From UM-FILTER-33-9 sp964530235 (GTDB lineage Bacteria; Patescibacteriota; Microgenomatia; UBA1406; GWC2-37-13), in the NCBI GenBank assembly GCA_964530235.1, contig CAZGYB010000005.1, positions 62,001-126,000 of the forward strand: DNA of 64,000 nt, read 5' to 3'. The notes under the pieces were generated by a model. The model was not told the DNA's origin. It worked only from the letters and a program-made list of their open reading frames with translations, and ran no database searches. Shown in pieces: positions 15,266-22,633 of the stretch. A program made the translations under genes and the position numbers. Position 1 is the stretch's first letter. The number at the start of each line of letters is the position of its first letter.

Positions 15266-16336
15266 ATGAATTCTTTAAGTAGAGCATATTCCAATATCGT
15301 TGTAACCGGATCACTTTCGTGGGATATTATCATGGACTTCCCGAATCAATTTGTAAATCATCTTCAGCCGGATAAACTGCATCAGATAAACGTATCGTTT
15401 GTTGTTGATAATCTTGAAAAACAGATGGGAGGAACGGGGACGAATATTGCTTTTGCAGTCAGTGAAGCATCAAAAGCAATAAAAACCTTAAATCCTAAAT
15501 CCGAAACCCTAAACAAATCACAAATTCAAAATTTGAAAGATAAACAAGTTCCTGTTTATTTATTGGGAGGGTTGGGAAAGGACGGTAAAGAGCACTTAGA
15601 GTTTTTTAAGAAAAATAATATTAATACTCAAGGAATTGTTTCTGATCCCAAACGGTACAGTGCGAGCGGTACCGTAATCACCGATATTAAAGACAATCAG
15701 ATTTGGGGGTTTTATTATGGCGCGTGTGATCGGGGAAAGGACGCTGATTTTAAGCAGTTTGTAAAACAGGATAGCCTTATGATAATTTCTGCAAACCATC
15801 CCGATGCGTTTTTAACCGCTCAAAACTATGCGATAAAACACAAGATCGATTATATGTATGACTGCGGTATGGCGCTGAGCTGGATATCTGATAACAATCT
15901 GCAAAGCGGTGTTAATAATTGCAGGTGGCTGGTTGGTAACGATTATGAAATTTCTGCGATCTGCAAACAGCTGGGAGTTTCGGTTGACAACCTTGTAGCT
16001 AAAGGAATAACGGTTATAACGACACTGGGGGAAAAAGGAGTAAGATACGAAAGACAAATCCAAATTTCAAATTCAAAAATAGAAATACCGGCGTTCAAGG
16101 GATTAAACGTGGTGGATCCAACTGGTGCAGGCGATGCGTGGAGAGGAGGATTTTTATCAGCGATACTTTTTGGAATGGATACTCAGACAAGTTTAACTAT
16201 CGGCAACGTGATGGCAAGTTTTGTAATTGAATCCTACGGTACAGTGAATTACCGGGTAAGTAAGGAAGAGTTTGAGAAAAGAATGAAAGAATTAGGTCTA
16301 AAGGTTAAAAGGCAAAAGTCAAAAGGTAAAAGTTAA
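15266..16336 (+). CDS. PfkB-family sugar/nucleoside kinase, probable adenosine kinase
   Basis: 356 aa. MGGTGTNIAFAVSEA near residue 55 is the substrate-site motif, and VVDPTGAGDAWRGGF near residue 287 contains the anion hole and catalytic Asp of ribokinase/PfkB enzymes. Adenosine kinase is inferred because the next gene releases adenosine from S-adenosylhomocysteine; ribokinase or another PfkB specificity remains possible. Two stretches, residues ~75-93 (LNPKSETLNKSQIQNLKDK) and ~262-273, are encoded by heptad repeats and look like loop insertions; the C-terminus (KVKRQKSKGKS) is repeat-derived too. ATG 15266 was chosen by homology to the VVTGSLSWD start. Confidence 0.8.
   Translation: MNSLSRAYSNIVVTGSLSWDIIMDFPNQFVNHLQPDKLHQINVSFVVDNLEKQMGGTGTNIAFAVSEASKAIKTLNPKSETLNKSQIQNLKDKQVPVYLLGGLGKDGKEHLEFFKKNNINTQGIVSDPKRYSASGTVITDIKDNQIWGFYYGACDRGKDADFKQFVKQDSLMIISANHPDAFLTAQNYAIKHKIDYMYDCGMALSWISDNNLQSGVNNCRWLVGNDYEISAICKQLGVSVDNLVAKGITVITTLGEKGVRYERQIQISNSKIEIPAFKGLNVVDPTGAGDAWRGGFLSAILFGMDTQTSLTIGNVMASFVIESYGTVNYRVSKEEFEKRMKELGLKVKRQKSKGKS
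15486..15545 (+). repeat. In-frame heptad repeat in the PfkB kinase gene
   Basis: Words CCTTAAA, TCCTAAA, TCCGAAA, CCCTAAA follow each other every 7 bp, then CAAATCA and CAAATTC. The same succession occurs in the intergenic copy at 19080-19140. Confidence 0.7.
16053..16086 (+). repeat. Short in-frame heptad repeat in the PfkB kinase gene
   Basis: A-runs spaced about 7 bp (ACAAATC, CAAATTT, CAAATTC, AAAAATA) encode RQIQISNSKIEI just before the conserved catalytic motif region. Confidence 0.45.
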
Positions 16337-16392
16337 GGTCAAAGGGCAAAAATTAACGAATTAAGCTTTTAATTTTTGATTTTTAACTTTAT
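16296..16392 (+). repeat. Heptad repeat with perfect inverted core between kinase and ahcY
   Basis: The left arm (GGTTAAA, AGGCAAA, AGTCAAA, AGGTAAA) overlaps the kinase C-terminus. The core CAAAAATTAA at 16346-16355 pairs perfectly with TTAATTTTTG at 16368-16377 across a 12-nt loop; complementary words continue on the right. It fills the spacer before ahcY. Confidence 0.75.
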
Positions 16393-16409
16393 AAATTTAA
16401 GTAATTAAT

Positions 16410-17711
16410 ATGAAATTCGATGTAAAAGATTCGAGTTTGGCTGTTGAGGGTAAAAAGTTAATTGAGTGGGCAAGGCGCGATATGCCGGTGCTTCAGCTTA
16501 TTCAAGAACGATTTTCTAAGGATAAACCCTTAAAAGGCGTTCGCCTTGGAGCATGTTTGCATGTGACTGCAGAGACCGCAAATCTTGCTATTGCGCTGAA
16601 AAGCGGGGGTGCTGAGGTATTTCTGTGTGCAAGCAATCCCCTTTCGACCAACGACTCAGTTGCAGCTTCACTCGTAAAAGACTTTAATATTTCAACCTTT
16701 GCCCGAAAAGGTGAAAATAACAAAACCTATTATGCACATCTGAACGCAGTTCTGGATTTTAAACCGCACCTTACTATGGATGACGGAGCTGATCTGGTTG
16801 GGCTGCTTCACAGTACACGGAAGGAATTGTTAAAACATATTGTCGGTTCAACAGAGGAAACAACAACCGGAGTAATCAGGCTTCGCGCTATGGAAAAAGA
16901 CAAGGCTTTGAAAATACCGGTGCTCGCGGTGAATGACAATCTGACAAAACATCTGTTTGACAACCGGTACGGTACTGGGCAGTCGACAATTGATGGAATT
17001 ATTCGCGCCACGAATATACTTCTGGCAGGTCGTACTTTTGTTGTCTGTGGTTACGGTTGGTGTGGAAGGGGTCTTGCAAACCGGGCACGTGGTGCGGGAG
17101 CACACGTTATTGTGACTGAAGTTGATCCGGTAAAGGCGCTTGAGGCGCGTATGGACGGCTTTGAGGTGATGCGCCTTATTGATGCAATGAAGGTAGCTGA
17201 TGTAGTGGTAACGGTGACGGGCAATAAGTATGTGGTTGACGAAAACCATCTCGCTGTAGCAAAAGATGGAGTAATCATTGCCAATTCAGGCCATTTTGAT
17301 GTTGAAATAAATAAAGAAGCTCTGAAAAACGTTTCTACTTCTGTAAAAACAGTAAGGCCGTTTGTGGAAGAGTATGAAATTAAAGTTAAAGATCAAAAGG
17401 CAAAAGGCAAAAGTGAAGGTCAAAAATCAAAAGCAAAATCAATATTTCTTTTGGCGGAGGGGAGGTTGGTTAATTTGGCTGCAGCTGAAGGTCATCCGGC
17501 TTCGGTTATGGATATGAGTTTCGCGGGACAGGCACTTTCTGCAGAATACATGTGGTTAAAACGAGGGACGCTGAAAAACAAAGTATACCGTTTGCCAGAA
17601 AAGTTAGATCGTCAGATTGCTGTTTTTAAACTCAAAGCAGAAGGAATCCGTATTGACCGACTTACTGCAGAGCAAAAAAAATACGGGAAAACATGGAAAG
17701 AAGGAACCTAG
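16410..17711 (+). CDS. ahcY: S-adenosylhomocysteine hydrolase (adenosylhomocysteinase)
   Basis: Hydrolyses S-adenosylhomocysteine to adenosine and homocysteine, using tightly bound NAD, and so relieves inhibition of methyltransferases. 433 aa, normal length. Seen: LGACLHVTAETANLAIAL, DDGADL (~120), ETTTGVIRL (~150), VNDNLTKHLFDNRYGTGQS (~173), the NAD-binding VVCGYGWCGRGLA (~213) and AEGHPASVMDMSFAGQAL near the C-terminus. Residues ~326-343 are a K/G/Q/S-rich insertion encoded by a heptad repeat, placed in the loop between VEEYEI and LLAEGRLVNLA. It follows the kinase that can re-phosphorylate adenosine. Confidence 0.95.
   Translation: MKFDVKDSSLAVEGKKLIEWARRDMPVLQLIQERFSKDKPLKGVRLGACLHVTAETANLAIALKSGGAEVFLCASNPLSTNDSVAASLVKDFNISTFARKGENNKTYYAHLNAVLDFKPHLTMDDGADLVGLLHSTRKELLKHIVGSTEETTTGVIRLRAMEKDKALKIPVLAVNDNLTKHLFDNRYGTGQSTIDGIIRATNILLAGRTFVVCGYGWCGRGLANRARGAGAHVIVTEVDPVKALEARMDGFEVMRLIDAMKVADVVVTVTGNKYVVDENHLAVAKDGVIIANSGHFDVEINKEALKNVSTSVKTVRPFVEEYEIKVKDQKAKGKSEGQKSKAKSIFLLAEGRLVNLAAAEGHPASVMDMSFAGQALSAEYMWLKRGTLKNKVYRLPEKLDRQIAVFKLKAEGIRIDRLTAEQKKYGKTWKEGT
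17388..17442 (+). repeat. In-frame heptad repeat inside ahcY
   Basis: Words AAAGTTA, AAAGGCA, AAAGGCA, AAAGTGA, AAAATCA recur every ~7 bp and encode KVKDQKAKGKSEGQKSKAK. It is the same dialect as the intergenic copies at 14322 and 16296. Confidence 0.75.
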
Positions 17712-19060
17712 AGAGGGAGCGAGAAGGTAAAGGTTGAACCTTTTCCCTTTTCCGATTGAACAGTAATTCTGCCTTTGTGCATTTCAATAATCTGCTTTGT
17801 AATAAAAAGTCCGAGACCGGTTCCTGATGCATTATGTGTTTTCGCGTATGATGCCCCAAGCATGCTGAATTTTTTAAACAGTTTTTTTTGATCTTCATGC
17901 GACATTCCGGGACCGGTGTCTGAAATGCTGGTTTCAACCGCTTGATGGTTTTTCTTGATTGTTATCTGTATTGTCCCTCCTTCAGGTGTAAACTTAAGAG
18001 CATTTCCTAACAGGTTCTGGAGAACCTCATGAATTTTATCCTTATCCATCATAATGAAAATATCTTTTTTCGGCTGAACAAAAACCAGATGTATTTGTTG
18101 TTCTTTCGCCCGTATTATAAGTTCGTTGTAAACTTCTTTGATCAGTCCGGTTAAACTTGATTTCTGAATATTCATACTGAGTCGTTTTCCTTCGATGCGA
18201 GAAACCGTGAGCATATTTCCAACAAGCTTGATGAGATTTTCGGTTGAAGAGTATGCGATCTGGAGATAACCCTTCAGTTTACGGTCAAGTTTAAATTCTG
18301 GTTTATTGAGCGCAAGCCACAGGTAGCTTTTAATTGCAGTCATAGGAGTCCTGAGTTCATGAGAAGCTATTGAAACAAACTCGTCTTTCAGTTTGTCCAG
18401 TTCTTTGAGGCGTTCATTATTTTTTTGGATGGTTTGATACAGAAGTGCATTTTCTAGTGCAATTGACACCACTCGGGGAAGCCTGCTTAACAAGTCCCCC
18501 CTATTTTCATAGTCAAACTCCTGATTTTTACCCACCGCGATGGTCATTACGCCCATTGGTTTTTCCCGGATCACGAGCGGATAAACTAGAAAAAACTTAA
18601 TAGCAAGTGTCTGTTGAAGTTCGTAGGCTTTGTCAAGTTTCAAGTAGGGATATTCAAGGAAGTAAAACTGGTTTGTTCGCTGAGGTTTGTTGAGTTTGAT
18701 TGTTTTTACCATTACGTTATCGCGATGATTTAACGCGATTTGGATACCGGAAAGTTGATTCATAACCTCTTTACTCACTTTATTGCGGGAATCAGCAAAC
18801 ACAATCGAAAGCGGATTCAGCATGGTACGGTTATGGTTGAGCACGCGAAGAAAAATTCCTTTAAAACCGGCTTCTTTGAGAACTATATTGCTGACCTCCT
18901 GCGCGATAACTTCGATGTCAGTAACGGAGGACAAAATTATTTCCTCGATTTTTCGCAGGATAAGAAGCGTTTTATTGCGTTCCGCAAGCTCAAGGTTACG
19001 CTGGTACATCACTTGAGTAATGTGTTCCATTTCCTTTCCGATTGACACAGATGCGGGCAT
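17708..19060 (-). CDS. Sensor histidine kinase (GAF-like, HisKA, HATPase_c), no membrane segment
   Basis: 450 aa from ATG 19060. The N-terminal coiled stretch (~10-40) and a GAF-like domain (~30-195) precede the dimerisation/phosphoacceptor helix with SIASHELRTPMTAIKSYL (His near residue 235). The HATPase domain has the N-box LLGNALKFTPEGG, G1 ISDTGPGMS and G2 GTGLGLFITKQII. It lacks its own transmembrane region; a separate membrane protein is encoded just upstream in the same direction. The frame opens at a GTG (19075), but that GTG precedes the TATAAT box (19067-19072), which sits exactly 6 nt before ATG 19060. It overlaps the end of ahcY by 4 nt. Confidence 0.9.
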   Translation of the reverse strand: MPASVSIGKEMEHITQVMYQRNLELAERNKTLLILRKIEEIILSSVTDIEVIAQEVSNIVLKEAGFKGIFLRVLNHNRTMLNPLSIVFADSRNKVSKEVMNQLSGIQIALNHRDNVMVKTIKLNKPQRTNQFYFLEYPYLKLDKAYELQQTLAIKFFLVYPLVIREKPMGVMTIAVGKNQEFDYENRGDLLSRLPRVVSIALENALLYQTIQKNNERLKELDKLKDEFVSIASHELRTPMTAIKSYLWLALNKPEFKLDRKLKGYLQIAYSSTENLIKLVGNMLTVSRIEGKRLSMNIQKSSLTGLIKEVYNELIIRAKEQQIHLVFVQPKKDIFIMMDKDKIHEVLQNLLGNALKFTPEGGTIQITIKKNHQAVETSISDTGPGMSHEDQKKLFKKFSMLGASYAKTHNASGTGLGLFITKQIIEMHKGRITVQSEKGKGSTFTFSLPL

Positions 19061-19066
19061 AAAATC

Positions 19067-19072
19067 ATTATA
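19067..19072 (-). promoter_or_regulatory. Leaderless -10 box TATAAT, 6 nt before the histidine kinase start
   Basis: TATAAT-GATTTT-ATG on the minus strand. It sits directly against the heptad repeat at 19080-19140, which occupies the -35 region. Confidence 0.65.
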
Positions 19073-19079
19073 CACAAAA

Positions 19080-19140
19080 CAAAGTCCTAAATCCTAAACT
19101 AAAAATCCTAAACAAATAGTACAAAATTCAAAAGTAAAAA
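19080..19140 (-). repeat. Intergenic heptad repeat
   Basis: On the plus strand TCCTAAA, TCCTAAA, CTAAAAA, TCCTAAA, CAAATAG, TACAAAA, TTCAAAA follow in strict 7-bp register. The word order is nearly that of the in-frame copy in the kinase gene at 15486. Confidence 0.75.
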
Positions 19141-19145
19141 AGGAT

Positions 19146-19433
19146 CTATCTTAAAAGGATTGGCTGCTGATCTTTAGGAAGCTGTGAAATAAGTTTCTTT
19201 ACTGCGTTTTTACATACCTCTACAGAGACTTGTCCAAAAAAGTCACGGTACTGTTCCACCAACTCTTCAATTATTTGAGATTCATCACCCTTGAATTGAA
19301 CAGCGTGTTTTGTCATATCGACATGCAGGCCTTTAACGCGTTTTGCCTGTTCAAGAGCGATAGGGCCGATTATGGTTTCCTGTTCTCTTATTATTTTTTC
19401 TACAATCTGTGAATATATGCTCGAGTCTGTCAT
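19146..19433 (-). CDS. Small protein of unknown function between sensor genes
   Basis: 95 aa, soluble, mixed charge, no recognised domain. The sequence is mainly helical by appearance (EKIIREQETIIGPIALEQAKRV) with a short strand-like region (VDMTKHAVQF) and a second helix ending in QLPKDQQPILLR. It starts 6 nt after the membrane protein gene and so is co-transcribed with it, and lies just upstream of the histidine kinase. A role as a soluble link between the membrane protein and the kinase is only a guess from position. Confidence 0.6.
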   Translation of the reverse strand: MTDSSIYSQIVEKIIREQETIIGPIALEQAKRVKGLHVDMTKHAVQFKGDESQIIEELVEQYRDFFGQVSVEVCKNAVKKLISQLPKDQQPILLR

Positions 19434-19439
19434 GCGATT

Positions 19440-20261
19440 TTAAACAGAATTTTTCCTTAACTCATTCATAATATGATTTAGCTGGAGAAGTGCAAGAGTC
19501 ATAGTGTAATAACCGACAAAATAAATGTAATCAGTAATGCCACCGGCGAGATAGATATTGTTGTTTGCCTGATAAAGGAAAATAAAATCAGCTGCATACT
19601 GGATCGCAAGTGCAACAAGAATAAAGATAACTCTGTTTTTCATTCTTCCCCCAAGGAGAGAAATAGAAAGTAAAAAAGTAAGCAGGGCTATAGCCAAATA
19701 TACAGACTGTCCGAGTGGATATCCAAAATCAAGTAACAGTTTGAGAGGTTCGGACCAGTCAGGAACATAGTTTTTTAAAAATATCGCATAGGAAACGAAC
19801 AATACAATAAGGGGAATTACAATCGCCTGGAATTTGTTGATTGCATTCCTGAAAGATAGTTCCACACCCGAAGCCTTTGCAAGATGTATGGCTGCAATTA
19901 TGTAGAGCGGAATACTTCCGAAGTATCCCAGGTCGCCGATTGATGGGTAGGGCACTTCAACGCCCCTAATCATTACATAATAGGAGTAAGAAATCTGTCC
20001 GAATGCCTGGGCAAACAAACCGGCTGAGAAAAAGATGATAGATCTGCCCATAATACTATTCCAACCCCCCCATTTTTTTGAAGAATAGAATCCCCAAAAA
20101 CTTCCCCATAGTGCAATAAGACAGTAGGTACTGGCAAAATAGTCAAAAACTACACTATCAGTTGCATGAGTGAGTTGAAGAATACTCCACCATGCAGTGT
20201 AAACAATAAAAAATATCCCGGCGATAGCGACCTGCCATTCACTAAAAAAACCTTTTTTCAT
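19440..20261 (-). CDS. Membrane sensor-like protein without an output domain
   Basis: 273 aa, about eight or nine membrane segments, no soluble domain. The central GVEVPYPSIGDLGYFGSIPLY resembles the PS.aD..Yl..yPL signature of membrane sensor modules usually fused to GGDEF or histidine kinase domains. Here the output part is missing, and a soluble histidine kinase is encoded two genes downstream on the same strand. I therefore read it as the detached input half of that kinase; this is inference. A TATACT box is seen at 20275-20280, 13 nt before the start, giving a short leader. Confidence 0.6.
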   Translation of the reverse strand: MKKGFFSEWQVAIAGIFFIVYTAWWSILQLTHATDSVVFDYFASTYCLIALWGSFWGFYSSKKWGGWNSIMGRSIIFFSAGLFAQAFGQISYSYYVMIRGVEVPYPSIGDLGYFGSIPLYIIAAIHLAKASGVELSFRNAINKFQAIVIPLIVLFVSYAIFLKNYVPDWSEPLKLLLDFGYPLGQSVYLAIALLTFLLSISLLGGRMKNRVIFILVALAIQYAADFIFLYQANNNIYLAGGITDYIYFVGYYTMTLALLQLNHIMNELRKNSV

Positions 20262-20316
20262 CAGTATATCTTTCAGTATATTACTGCCCGAACTTGAATG
20301 TCAAGTGGTAAAGCGA

Positions 20317-20322
20317 TATACT
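20317..20322 (+). promoter_or_regulatory. -10 box TATACT, 7 nt before the DMT transporter start
   Basis: TATACT-AAGCGGT-ATG on the plus strand, in the spacer shared with the divergent membrane protein gene. Confidence 0.55.
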
Positions 20323-20329
20323 AAGCGGT

Positions 20330-21223
20330 ATGTGGATTTTTTTCGGGCTCGTTGCGCCACTTGTTTATACTGTTGTTAACTTTATAGACAAATACCTGCT
20401 TTCAAAATCTTTTAAAGATTATCGGGGGCTCCCGGTTTACACGGCCCTAGTCAGTTTTTGCTTTGGATTAGCAATATGGATTGTTACCGGATTTTCTCTT
20501 CTTAGTTTTCGCGACGGAGTAATTATCATAACCACTGGCGTTATCACGCTCTGGTCAATTGTTATTTATTATAAAGCGTTATCCCGTGAGGAAACAAGCA
20601 ACGTGATTCTGTATTTTCAACTTATCCCGCTTTTTAGTATTTTTTTTGCTTTGTTTTTTTTGGGTGAACGTTTATCCGGCAAACAGATGATTGGGTTTTT
20701 CGTTGTACTGTTTGGAAGTCTCCTTGCGGTAATTAACCCCAAGTCCTGGAACTGGAGGCTCCCCGAGTCTTTTCTCCTTATTTTGCTATTTGATTTGATG
20801 ACTGCGTTAGCGGGATTTCTCATGAAGTTTGTACTCAATACTCAATCTTTCTTAACCGTTTTCTCCTATGAAAGTTTTGGTATAGGCGTTGGAGGGCTGA
20901 TCTTGTATCTTGCTGTTCCTTCAATACGTACGTCCTTCTTGAAAAGCAGGAAACGCCAGAAAAAAAAGACCCTTTTCCTGATTGTTTTGAACGAATCAGT
21001 GTTTGTTACTGCAAAATCTTCGATGTACTATGCGTTCGCGCTCGGCCCACTCGCACTTGTATCCGTTTTGGGAAACACACAGGTTTTTTTTGGCATTTTA
21101 TTTGGATTTGTTCTGACTTTTCTTTTCCCCAAAATCTTTCGTGAATCTATTGAGAAAGGAACCCTAACTTTGAAACTGATTTCCGCAGTGGTATTGTTTG
21201 CTGGTCTTTATTTGATACTATGA
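20330..21223 (+). CDS. EamA-family (DMT superfamily) transporter
   Basis: 297 aa with ten predicted membrane helices in two halves, the usual EamA architecture. Seen: VNFIDKYLLSKSF in the first helix region, YKALSREETSNVILYFQLIPLFSIFFALFFLGERL ending the first half (the LGE.L signature of the family), and a matching GPLALVSVLGNTQVFFGILFG in the second half. It probably exports or takes up a small metabolite; the substrate is unknown. It overlaps the next gene by ATGA, so they are likely co-translated. Confidence 0.85.
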   Translation: MWIFFGLVAPLVYTVVNFIDKYLLSKSFKDYRGLPVYTALVSFCFGLAIWIVTGFSLLSFRDGVIIITTGVITLWSIVIYYKALSREETSNVILYFQLIPLFSIFFALFFLGERLSGKQMIGFFVVLFGSLLAVINPKSWNWRLPESFLLILLFDLMTALAGFLMKFVLNTQSFLTVFSYESFGIGVGGLILYLAVPSIRTSFLKSRKRQKKKTLFLIVLNESVFVTAKSSMYYAFALGPLALVSVLGNTQVFFGILFGFVLTFLFPKIFRESIEKGTLTLKLISAVVLFAGLYLIL

Positions 21224-22131
21224 TCCCAATTTTTCCCCGGTTTTCAAAACTAAAACTGAAGCACAAAAAAGAAATTGAGGCAGTAACCTCGAGCTTCCCT
21301 CCGTACTCAGATTATAACTTTTCGAGTCTCTGGTCCTACAATACCGATGATTCAATAGAAGTATCCTTATTGTATGGTAATTTGGTTGTACGGTTTACCG
21401 ACTATCTCACCGTGAAACCGTTTTACTCGTTTATCGGAACCAGGTCGGTTATTCTGACAAGCCGTATGCTCCTCACCTTTTCTCAAAAAAACCGCATAGA
21501 ACCACATCTCAAACTAGTCCCTGAGTTTGTTATTAAGTCAGAACCGCGTATGAAAAAGATGTTTGAAATCAGCGAAGATCCAGATAATCATGATTATATA
21601 GTTTCTGCACGGCATATTACCGAACTTCCCGAGTCTTTATTCAAAAGAAAAAACTACCTGGTTTCGCGGTTCAAGCGGAAATACCCAGGTTACCGTGTTG
21701 AATTCGTCGATGTCCGCAATCCTCACATTCAGAATGAAATGATTTCGCTTTTTGAACGATGGGAAAAAAATGCGGGCAAGAGTCGGAAAGATACTGAAAA
21801 TGAACTCACTGCTATTCGAAGACTTATTGATTCGGTAAACGATCTCGAGTTTCACACGCTTTGTATTTATCATGCAGGAACGCTCGTTGCATTTACGATG
21901 TATGAAAAAACATTCCAAAAACACGGAATTTCAGCGTTTCAAAAGGCGGACAAAACATATACGGGGATTTATGCCATGTTGAGCCATGAATCTGCGAAAC
22001 ATTTGTATTCGCTCGGCTGTACTTATATTAACTATGAACAGGATTTAGGAATTGAAGGACTTCGTCTTTCAAAATCCCTCTGGAAACCGACGCATTTTTT
22101 AAAAAAGTATATTGTTAAACTGCGGAAGTAG
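21220..22131 (+). CDS. DUF2156 / lysyl-phosphatidylglycerol-synthase-type GNAT-fold protein
   Basis: 303 aa, soluble. PPYSDYNFSSLWSYN near the N-terminus and YINYEQDLGIEGLRLSKSLWKP near the C-terminus match the DUF2156 family, whose GNAT-fold members include the aminoacyl transferase domain of lysyl-phosphatidylglycerol synthase. Members lacking the MprF membrane part, as here, are of uncertain function; transfer of an amino acid or acyl group to a lipid or cell-surface molecule is possible. It is translationally coupled to the EamA transporter. The last 17 nt overlap the convergent arginine decarboxylase gene. Confidence 0.7.
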   Translation: MIPIFPRFSKLKLKHKKEIEAVTSSFPPYSDYNFSSLWSYNTDDSIEVSLLYGNLVVRFTDYLTVKPFYSFIGTRSVILTSRMLLTFSQKNRIEPHLKLVPEFVIKSEPRMKKMFEISEDPDNHDYIVSARHITELPESLFKRKNYLVSRFKRKYPGYRVEFVDVRNPHIQNEMISLFERWEKNAGKSRKDTENELTAIRRLIDSVNDLEFHTLCIYHAGTLVAFTMYEKTFQKHGISAFQKADKTYTGIYAMLSHESAKHLYSLGCTYINYEQDLGIEGLRLSKSLWKPTHFLKKYIVKLRK

Positions 22132-22621
22132 TTTCCCATCCTCTTGGCTGATAGACTGCAAGTACAAGAGCGGAAGTCGGTATCTCGGTAACTTTTGCAA
22201 TACTGAGCTTCATACGCATTTTTACCGTTGAAAAAGTAAAGCCTCGGAGCCGGCACAGATCGGAAAGTGATTTCTTTACTTCCTCGTACAGGTACGTTTT
22301 TACCATTTCCTCGGTGTTTTCAATTGCTTTGTGTTCAACAAATACTCCCCTGCCGTCCTCTTCTTGGCACCAGCCGATTACTGCTCCAATCCAACGTCCG
22401 GATTCGCGACTGCGAATTTCTGACATTACCGTGTAAAGCCGGTAACCATACTCGGAATCAGGAGTTTTATATTTCTGCTGTTTAATGACGGTATTTGGGG
22501 GAATTATTGATGACAGTGTAATAAGGTTATAGTTGCTGACGCCTGCATCAAACAACGCATTGTCAAAGGCGGAAAGGGTTGTTTTTCCTGAACCTTTCCC
22601 TGAGGTGATAATAATATTCAT
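22115..22621 (-). CDS. pdaD: Pyruvoyl-dependent arginine decarboxylase
   Basis: Decarboxylates arginine to agmatine, the first step of a polyamine route. 168 aa from ATG 22621. The N-terminal TTLSAFDNALFDAGVSNYNL and the processing site ITLSSIIPPNT (Ser37-Ser38) are the family pattern; self-cleavage between the serines turns Ser38 into the pyruvoyl cofactor. GKGSGKTT near the start looks like a P-loop but lies where the family has G.G.... The C-terminal CRLRGFTFSTVKMRM...LVLAVYQP is also typical. TATAAT is exactly 6 nt upstream and contains the TAA stop of the preceding response regulator gene. Confidence 0.85.
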   Translation of the reverse strand: MNIIITSGKGSGKTTLSAFDNALFDAGVSNYNLITLSSIIPPNTVIKQQKYKTPDSEYGYRLYTVMSEIRSRESGRWIGAVIGWCQEEDGRGVFVEHKAIENTEEMVKTYLYEEVKKSLSDLCRLRGFTFSTVKMRMKLSIAKVTEIPTSALVLAVYQPRGWETTSAV

Positions 22622-22627
22622 AGGGAT

Positions 22628-22633
22628 ATTATA
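22628..22633 (-). promoter_or_regulatory. Leaderless -10 box of pdaD containing the upstream stop codon
   Basis: TATAAT-ATCCCT-ATG on the minus strand. The TAA within TATAAT (22629-22631) is the stop of the response regulator gene. Confidence 0.65.

Noticed and set aside
16848..17249. 133-aa minus-strand open frame inside ahcY
   Set aside because: Lies wholly opposite conserved AhcY motifs; a shadow frame.
22576..22603. P-loop ATPase start in the gene at 22621 (GKGSGKTT)
   Set aside because: The rest of the protein has no Walker B and matches pyruvoyl-dependent arginine decarboxylase, including the SS cleavage site.
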